Assembly (NCBI GenBank): GCA_018524725.1
Contig: JAEUWP010000335.1
Location: 1-64,000, forward strand
Direction: 5' to 3'
DNA from: Podaxis mareebaensis
Lineage: Eukaryota > Basidiomycota > Agaricomycetes > Agaricales > Agaricaceae
DNA: 64,000 nucleotides
Positions 56,262 through 64,000 of this stretch are shown piece by piece. The position numbers were made by a program, and so were the translations under genes. How positions within the stretch are numbered: the first letter of the stretch is position 1; each line of letters opens with the position of its first letter. Under the pieces are notes generated by a model. That model was not told the DNA's origin and did not search any database. It worked only from the letters and a program-made list of their open reading frames with translations.

Positions 56262-57938
56262 CTATTGCGCAGCGGCGATAATCTTCTTAGTATCTGTGAC
56301 GAAGCCGTAACTCTGTAACAGGTACAGTCAGCGAATCAGTACCATTCCATATCGCAAACCACCCAAACACTTCAAGGCCGGGTAAAACCAAATGGGCCCA
56401 TGGAGCAAAATGTAGAACAGGGACAACCACTTACATTAGCGGCATTGTATACAACGTTCTCAAAGCCACCATCAGGCGACGTTGTCGCCGTTGCATCCCG
56501 TACAAGTATGCAGTCGTATCCTCGGAAATACGCATCGCCTAGTGTCCCCAGGACGCACTATCAGGGTGTCCATATCAGTATTGATCATGGAGCGTCCAAT
56601 TCATTGTTGATTGTCGAATTCAATGACCTGTGAACCGCCAACATCTTCCTAATTCACTCCGTCCTTGACCCCCACCACCTGTTCTGATCGTTGGGCAGAC
56701 TTCGGGGTAACGCTGGGTACCAGGTAATCGGTAACGTCACACCCCTGCAGCCTCTGATGGGGTGCCGAGTCACTCAATTATGCTCGGTTGGATTGTCGGA
56801 TAGACCCATCGACGGGCAGAACTTTAATTAGAGGAGGGGGGAGGCGGTGGTGTTTGAAATTGGCAGGTCCGCCACCCTGAAGCCGGGTGACAGAAAATGA
56901 AATGGATAATTAACTTACCTGGTCGGCGTTAACGCCTGCAAGAAACAACGTCCTAATCCCATTCTCCTTTAGATACAGGTCTAGAGCCGTCTGGTAACCC
57001 CAAAGCCCGCTCATCCTAGAGACCGGAGCGTTTCATCAGTAATGCAGATATTAGTCACAGAACCCCAGTAGATACTTGCCTATTTTTGTGAATCCATACG
57101 TCAGTGCCTTGAGCTTTTCCAGCTTCATATTCAGCCTGCAGGGGCCCATAGAGGGCTGAGTTGTACTCATCGCGCATCAGCAGTCTCCCGAAATTTCCGG
57201 GCATTTGTGAGCCGAAGCCACCGCCACCGTTCTTACGGAACCCACGTGCGAGAGCAGGGGGGAGAGTCTTGAGCTCGAATTCTGTCAAGCCCCAATTACT
57301 ACGCATAGAGGTCTGACTTTTACGACGAGAACTGAGGTAAGGCGTGGACACTTACACCCAAAGGATTTTCATTCCCATTTCTCTCATCTTAGGTATAGAG
57401 TCCATCAAAGGCTGAACGCAATCCAGTCCTTTCGGATGGTTCCTCAAATCCGGATGCAAGAAGAAACTGTATTGCAGGAGGACTCAGTTTGACGTATTCG
57501 CAGGGTCGTTCCAACATACTTTTGCATATCAATAACGACCAATGCGCTCTTTTCCTTGCTTACTCTAATCCTCCTCTTCGGCTCTCCCTCAACCTCCATC
57601 TCAACCTGTGTCTCGACGTCCAACGCAGGTGGCTTCTCATCCTCCTCCCTTGCCGCAGGACCGTTCTGCACCCCGGCGGCATTAGCCTTCACACCCAATA
57701 AACCCTCTCCGGAAGGTATCAAATGTGACCTCGTAAGATCCATCAACCCATCTGGATACTCGACCCAAAACCCAGCGCCGCCGTCAACATCAAGCGTACC
57801 TCCGTATATTGTAGCGCGCTGGACGTGAGGTCGGGACGGCATTCCGAGGATCGGAGTATCGTGGAGTGGGATTGGTTCGGGTTTGGATCCTAGGGCTGAA
57901 GTCGGCGCTGGAACAGTCGTGGGTGTGGCAACAGACAT
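56262..57938 (-). CDS. Isochorismatase-family cysteine hydrolase
   Basis: Six exons: 57520-57938, 57356-57466, 57080-57298, 56919-57015, 56435-56557 and 56262-56312; 339 residues. The fold hydrolyses amide or vinyl-ether bonds in small molecules; substrate unknown. The Asp of the triad lies in ALVVIDMQN. The Lys is probably in WIHKNRMSG, and the Cys is the first residue of CVLGTLGDAYFRGYD, preceded by LFLAGVNADQ. The first ~110 residues are an extra domain with Pro-rich and acidic parts, including ATIYGGTLDVDGGAGFWVEY, before the hydrolase starts. The third intron (57016-57079) is GC-AG and the fourth is 361 nt, by far the longest here. Confidence 0.87.
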
Positions 57939-59137
57939 GTAACGAAAATGGAGCTAACAGTTATGTTATGGAGATGGTTTGGGTTGATTGAGGGTCGAAG
58001 ATGGGAACGGCTAGAGGTTTACGAATTGTACAAATTGGCCGTTTCTGGTGTGTGGTATCGTATCGTGGGGGAGGGAATTAGGAATTGGAGATTTGGAGGT
58101 GGTGAGGGAATCAAGGAGGAGAAGGGTGGGAGGTTGAGTTGGAACCTATGGCATGCAAGATATAACGTCGCTGGGAGTTGAGATAAGTATCAACCGTTCC
58201 TGATACAGGGTTCCATCGCTGGGAATTTAATGGAGTGTTCGGGACAGAGGGCGGCAGGGTGGTAGCCGAACTACTGCATATATCGCACTGCTATCTTTGA
58301 GGTGTCGCATGACCTCGAATGCTTCCCAGGCGCTGTATGCATGGGGCCCAATGGTCGGCGACGCGTTACAGCATTCCAGGCTGCAATATATGGATGACCG
58401 CGGGGCCCATTCCTCGTTGAAGTCGCGGTCAAACACCTGTTGAACTAGTGTTCTTAGGCTGCACATATTTCCAGTCGTTGACCGAGCACCGGTTTCGAGA
58501 AGAGATCGAGTACAAGGATTGCAATTTCATCCTGGTTCACTGTCAGGCATTGTCAACGCCAGCATAGCGCGGAAGGGTCAATGATTGGGCGTGTATGAGC
58601 AAAGTGTAAAACCAACAGTTAACTTGTGCAAGAAGGCACTGAGTATGTATCTGACAAGGGGTTGGTAATTTCCCACGCAAGCCTAAAAGCCAATATTGCC
58701 GCCTTTTACGTTTTGACGTTCAGCCGCTTGTACTGTTCAGTCCGAAATGAAATTAATGCAGGGGTGTTTGTAAGATGCTGAACGAATAAAACACAGCAGG
58801 AAAACAAGTATACATGTGTATATATATATGTATATGTGATTGGGTGCAGAGAACCAAGCGAGTAGAGAGCAAGCGGGAAAGAAGTCCATGAGATGGGAAT
58901 GAAAAGCAGGTGCGAGTGTGAAAAATGTCTTGGGAGAGAAAGAAACTCTCCTCATGAAATGAGATTTCCTTCCATTTGCATTCTGTTGAATGTTCAATGA
59001 AAAATAAAAAGTCGGTCGCGAAAGTTGAATATGGCATGTATAGGTGCGATATACTTTTCGGTCGGGGCGTAATTTTGGGTGAATCATGCAACAATTCATA
59101 GCCCAGGCTGGCAGGTCCAGCCTTGCATAATCGTATC
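57939..59137. other. Gene-poor region
   Basis: About 1.2 kb. The proximal 200 bp are purine-rich on the plus strand (pyrimidine-rich upstream of the minus-strand hydrolase gene). A TA/TG-rich simple repeat lies near 58815-58838. No gene or RNA recognised. Confidence 0.4.
58815..58838. repeat. Short TA-rich microsatellite
   Basis: Alternating T/A with interspersed G (TGTATATATATATGTATATG). It lies in the 3' flank of the minus-strand membrane-protein gene. Confidence 0.7.
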
Positions 59138-60871
59138 TCAAGGTAAATTCCGAACCTGCATTTCGAGTTGGTCAGTACCAGGCCCCAGATCAACAACTTA
59201 GTGCGTACCCCAAGCACCGGCCGCGAATAATCTTCTTCATCCTTTAAATCTCTCATGGAGGCACTTTCAGCTTCTCTCTGCCGCTGCCGCAGTCCAGGGT
59301 CCAATCTGTCATCCGTCATGTCCGTAGTAAACATTGAATGGGCTTCGGTTGGATCCCGATCATCCACGAGAGGCGGTGGTTCTTGGGAAGAAGATGCGGG
59401 TGGAGCTTGAGATGATGCTGCTGCCGCAGGGGGTGTTGCTGCAGCAGGGGAATTGGGTAGTTGGCCACTTCCACTCGATTGCCGATAATACGAGGCCATG
59501 AGTGGTTCATAGCTTGCGCCACTATGCGTCGCGGAATGATTGCCCGTCACATATCCGTCCGGGCCGTTTGCACTTGCCAAACTTCCGCTCGCACTTGCCC
59601 TTCGGCTGCGGTCTTGAGGTGTGTTGAAGTATGCTACAGGTGGTGAGCTTGTGCGTGCAATGGCGTATCCGTCTTTAGATGGATCGGAGATCATAGGACC
59701 GGGGACAGGATACCCGAAATCAGCATAAGGATTGAAGGCGTCTGGGTGGTCTGGATCATCATGGTACGAGACCCTGGGACCCAGATAGGTGGATGCAAGC
59801 CCAGAACTAGACCGGCGCTGTGACATCTCGAGGGCTGAGGCGCTGAAGCGTGGTTGGTGAGGGTCGTCGTCATCGTCGAGTGGAGATCGATGTGCAGCGG
59901 CAGCTTGTGCAGCAGCAACGGCGGTGTCACGGTCGATGAGACGCTGACGTCTGCGTCGACGAACAGCGAAGAATATCCAAAGGGCTATTGAGGCCGCCGC
60001 GAGACCTACAAGAACAAAGACGGCGGCAACCGCACCGGTGTTACCGAAGAAGCTATTTTTGAGGATAAAGGTTTAAGGTCCCGTAGGAGTGGCGAGTGGC
60101 TGTTGGAGACTTACCCATTGCCCTTAGAGCGTGGGTTATTTGGAATAAGAGTGGGGTTTGCAATAATTTGGGTGACAGTGACTGGTCCGCCATCTGTGTC
60201 AGTGGAGGTGAATGTGGAGGTGATAGCAGGGGGTGCGGTAGAGGTGGGAGAGCCTCGGTTATCGGTGGTGCTGATGAATATGATAGATGGGAATGTTGTT
60301 CTGCACGAGGAAAATGACATATTGAATGACATCGATAAATGCACTTTATTTCCGGGGAAAACTTACGTTGGGGTGGTGCGTTGGGTGGATGAGGGCGCTG
60401 GGGGAGGAGGTGAGGTGGTCGGAGGCTCAAAAGAAGTGGACGAGGATTCAGTTGTTTCAGGGGGCTGAAGGGAGGATGAACTTGAAGTTGAGGGTGGGTC
60501 AGTGGTCGAGAAAGAAGTGGACGAGGACTCGGAAGTCTCCGAGGTCTGGCCCGAGGTCGTGGATGTGGGGGTCGACGATGTAGATGAGGTGGTGTCGCTG
60601 GAGGATGACGTTTCTGAGGATGAGGGAGGTGGCATGGATGACTCCGATGTGGAAGTCGTAGAGGTCGTGGGGAATGAGGAAGGGGAGGATGGCTGGGAGG
60701 AAGACATTTGTGTGGTCGACGGGGGCGGAGAAACTGTGGAAGACAGGGAATCAGAAGAGGAAAGTGATGGGGAAGATCTAGATGACAGGATGTGAGAGGA
60801 GGAAGGGATGGCGAGGACAAGGCTCACGAAAACGAGGAAGATTCTGTTGAATTTGCGGGCGAAGAAGACAT
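59138..60871 (-). CDS. Ser/Thr-rich single-span membrane protein, similar to the one at 53.8 kb
   Basis: Exons 60828-60871, 60367-60777, 60115-60300, 59209-60052 and 59138-59155; 500 residues. The N-terminus MSSSPANSTESSSFS has no signal peptide if the 50-nt first intron is spliced as predicted. Reading through that intron would give a good signal-peptide-like stretch (IFLVFVSLVLA), but with no ATG. A ~190-residue Ser/Thr/Pro ectodomain precedes GFFGNTGAVAAVFVLVGLAA and one membrane span (ASIALWIFFAV). A basic RRRRRQR and a ~250-residue disordered tail with Ala-rich and DDDDD tracts follow. The junction GxxxNxGxVAxVF is shared with the other protein. Function unknown. Confidence 0.75.
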
Positions 60872-62367
60872 TGCTAGCAGACGTGGATGGCCTGGCGCAT
60901 CATGGCTCCTCGTTCATCCTAGTCCAGCTTCCGCGCTTTACTTTATCACGTCACAGCCCCTTCTCCTTCTGGCCATTGCCGCGCCTTTTTCGATCGCCGT
61001 CACACTTCCCAGGTATTCTTCTCCAACAACTCTTCTCCAACAGATCCTCTGTTCTCCGTAAGCCACACCAATGCATGGACCCATTGGCCGATACACTCCA
61101 CATCCCCCAGGACGAATGAAACCGTCCCCTTCCTTAAGCCCCTATCAAGCATACTTGTTAGTCACCGAGCAACATGACATCGTCTCCCACGAGCTTCATC
61201 AAGGATGGAAGTTGTTAAAATTGCTTTAAGCTCTCTCTTATCTTCCAATCAACACAGTCTTTCCTCAAGCCCTAGAGTTCTTCTTGCTGCTTCTTGGTTG
61301 AGCCAGTCCTTGGCTAAATGCCTCGTCGACCCCGGGACAACTACCGGGGAACGATGCCCGTCCTGTCCTGCCTACCATCACGACTGCCCAAGAACCGAAT
61401 GCCACGCCGGAACATATGCACCCGTAATTTCGCAGTTAACTTCTGCATCAGCTTTGATTATGGTCCTTCCGCATTCTGGTTTCTACCCCAGGACAGCTCG
61501 GTTCGACGGTCCTAAATCCCTTTCTCGGTGTTCCAGAAGTTCCAACGCAACACCACCGACGCGGGGATAGTTGTACTCGAGACAGAAAAGATAATCACGA
61601 TGTGGAAATGATCTTCCATGACATCTTAATACCGCCTGCTTGGAACATCCTCCGTTCTCGACTCTATGCATGGTGCCATTGCATCAACTCGACACTTCAG
61701 CCCAGTCGGTTCTGGTATTTGTCCGATTGTCATCCTGACGACAAGTTAGGGCCTCCAACAAGTTCCTCTGTGCGTAGATACCCCCAGCTTGCTTTTGCAT
61801 CTCATATTAGTTCAGCTTTGGTTGATCAAAGTTCCCCGCCCAAATCACGAAAACACATGTCATGACCCTGGACGAGGTCAGGGCGGGTTGAATGTCGAGG
61901 TGTGTCTAGTTGTGGGGCGAGTTAACGAATATGTGCCTTGGCACGCGGTCGCAAAACAGGATAACACGTCAAGGTCGGGGAGGAGGGTCCAGCGGCAGAC
62001 GCGCATGAGTCGAGTGAATTTCGCAGACGAGCTGGTTAGACATCAGGGGGAGAGCAATGGGAATATGCACCAACATGTACAATATATACTAATTCATACA
62101 GCTACACCCTGTTCCACGATGTCTAGCGGAAGGATTATTGGCATCTCTTTACATACTTACCTATCTCGCTTCTTCTGTCGTGGTCCATCAAGAATCATAG
62201 GGTGTTTCTGATTGATCATGGGAATCGCTCGTGGTAGCCGTTTACCATACGTATGCGAATGAATTGGACGGCTTGGTAATTGATTCGACCACGTTAGCCT
62301 CGGCCCAGCTTGCATACTGTCTTCTGGTCTCCATCCACCATTGAGTCAACAGCAACCCAGACGTAGG
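60872..62367. other. Longest gene-poor region in the window
   Basis: About 1.5 kb with scattered short open frames, none with signal peptide, domain or codon pattern that I trust. No tRNA-like fold, repeat or transposon border seen. It holds promoters for the genes on both sides. Confidence 0.45.
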
Positions 62368-64000
62368 ATGATCATCGAGCCTGGCTCTGAGCCCCGTCGT
62401 AAAGACGCAGAGGCAGCGCGCAGTTTGAACCGGGCGCAAGTGCAAGACCACGCAGGCCCTTCCACCCCTCGACAATACGAGTATGGTCAAGCCGATGAAT
62501 CAAGCGAGCGCGAGGCGTTATTAGGAGGTGTTCCTGGCAATTACCCAGACTACCCCGACATCGTGTTTCCAGGTCCTCAGGAGCCTCTTGGTCCTCCCCC
62601 CGCGTTTACCCCTTACGAAGCCGAATGGTTCGAAGTCGGGCATGGTGACGTCGTTTCGCACGATGGGCACCTGAACACAGATGGTAAGTCAATACATAAC
62701 GTTTTCAATCTCGTGGGATGGGACAGACGCTGACTGTTGTGCTGTTTGGCAGGCGAAGCATTATACCGTTTCCTCCTCACCCAAGCCTCTCGACGTCCCC
62801 CAAGTTACCGCATCCACTGTAGAGGTACTCACACTGAAACACGCTACCGCTGGGTAAACTCCTATGACAACAACTTCAACCACCACAACCACCACCACGG
62901 CCACCACCACCACAACACCTCGACTCGGACGGAGTCCTACACTGAACGTATAACGGACTTCGATTTCTACATTGACGTCACACCGCCCTTCCCCTCGCCT
63001 TACACCACCACACCACCACCGCCTGAGCCCGCAGATGTAAAGACACGTACTAGTCAACCTGGGGAAGAGCAGGATGCTGCCTCCTCTGATGACCTCGCAC
63101 CGATTCACTGGTCTGTAGCCGACAACGAGCCAGTCTACCGCGGTAAAATGGTTCGCGAAGTCGAACTCGCTGCATCCTCCTCGTCTAATAATGGCGTATC
63201 CCTTCCCCACGGGAACGGCCCCCTCCTCCCCTCTTCTCCTTCTACCCATCGACGAAAAGCAACACGAAGGGAACGTAAAGCCTACTCCGAATGGATTAAA
63301 CAACGCACCCATAGCGGTCTACCTCCTTGGGTCTCTGGATCCGGTCTAGACGGTTGGAGCATTCCCACTAACCCCACTTCGCGCGACGTTCTGAAAAGCA
63401 GTAAGACTGTACGACAATGGGCAGACGAATACTGCGCGAGTCCGAAACTGCTCAAGGAATTTGTGTATACCAAAGTCCTCTATGGGTGGGACATCGGACA
63501 ACTGCAATCTGCTATCCGCTCGACAATCGCGTTGTCGCCTTACCATGGGGACATTGAAGTGTCGTTCGTACCGATCAGCTCAAAAATTTATATTCGCTCA
63601 TCGAATAAACTCTCAAGAGCGTTGTCGAATGGATGGTTGAAGTTCCTCTCAATCATCTTGTTCATCTTTCCCTTCATCTGGCTGTTCAAACGATTCCACT
63701 CGAGGGGCGGTGGGAAATGGGAAGTCTGTGGTGGGGCGTATGCATTAAAGAAATGGGTCCCTCTCAACAACAACAATCAAAGCGCCACGAACCAGAATGG
63801 CGCTAGAAACTCGAGAGGAAGCGAATTACCTTCCTACGAGGACATCGCAGGGCCATCCACATTCGCCTCTACCTCATCCCCAATATCCACATCCGCAGCT
63901 TCCCCATCCTTCCCTATACCCAACAACCCCTACCCAACCTCGACCACGCTCCCCGCGTCACGAATCCTCCAAACACCACAAGGGCCACACAAACTCATCG
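62368..64000 (+). CDS. Unknown membrane protein with His-rich segment (partial, 3' end outside window)
   Basis: Exons 62368-62683 and 62753 to the window edge. I do not recognise a named family. The N-terminal ~100 residues are charged and Pro-rich with PPAFTPYEAEWFEVG. HNHHHGHHHH (about 62884-62920) is a candidate metal-binding run. A folded core follows (FYIDVTPPFPSPY, HWSVADNEPVYRGKMVREVE, SEWIKQR, LKEFVYTKVLYGWDIGQL). A single membrane span (FLSIILFIFPFIWLF) near 63650-63695 is followed by a basic stretch and GGKWEVCGGAYALKKW. The Ser/Pro tail includes LPSYEDIAG, which contains a PxY-like motif. The start could be upstream, because the frame is open for nine codons before this ATG. Confidence 0.75.

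Noticed and set aside
58227..58466. Short minus-strand open frame in the gene-poor region
   Set aside because: No recognisable feature and no neighbouring exon that would extend it.
60872..62367. Hidden gene or tRNA in the 1.5-kb gap
   Set aside because: Read on both strands; no acceptor-stem/TΨC pattern and no convincing coding frame was found by eye.

Overview
This window is nuclear DNA from an agaricomycete (mushroom-forming basidiomycete) type of fungus. The evidence is very high intron density with introns mostly of 47-60 nt, GT-AG borders with occasional GC-AG, several exons under 25 nt, tightly packed genes on both strands, and a conserved eukaryotic gene set (NUS1, ICE2, DUG3, PEX16, SEC17, a PIAS-type SUMO ligase). 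No bacterial-style operons, rRNA, CRISPR array or transposon was found. I rebuilt gene models by hand from open frames, splice signals and reading-phase continuity, so exon limits are predictions; nearly all models close in frame.

Layout. 1-0.75 kb: 5' part of a minus-strand gene for a secreted protein made of 27-residue repeats with dibasic Kex2-type sites. This is the most unusual locus in the window. 1.3-9.2 kb: ESF1 (rRNA processing), NudC, a PIAS/Siz SUMO E3 ligase, and the mitochondrial ADP/ATP carrier. 9.5-17.5 kb: an IRC3-like mitochondrial helicase; a fused pseudouridine-5'-phosphate glycosidase/PfkB kinase with 15 exons, one of only 7 nt; the large subunit of molybdopterin synthase; and ICE2. 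17.8-24.2 kb: DUG3, phosphoacetylglucosamine mutase, SEC17 and NUS1. 24.6-31.9 kb: a DUF2235 alpha/beta-hydrolase with 17 exons and a 1,200-residue multi-pass membrane protein of unknown function. 32-40 kb: RRP36, a CorA/Mnr2-like cation channel with an altered GMN signature, a coiled-coil protein and PEX16. 40.3-46.6 kb: a cupin, a short-chain dehydrogenase, a short ketol-acid reductoisomerase paralogue without a mitochondrial presequence, and an RBM39/Rsd1 splicing factor. 47-52.9 kb: a damaged MFS permease, a D-serine dehydratase and a Rab4-like GTPase. 53.8-64 kb: two similar Ser/Thr-rich single-span membrane proteins on either side of an isochorismatase-family hydrolase, then a long gene-poor stretch and the 5' part of a His-rich membrane protein cut by the window edge.

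Most genes are housekeeping and unrelated neighbours. Possible functional links are modest: ESF1 and RRP36 both serve small-subunit ribosome biogenesis, PCM1-type mutase (UDP-GlcNAc) and NUS1 (dolichol) both feed glycosylation, and the cupin, dehydrogenase and reductoisomerase cluster may be a small metabolic group (inference only).
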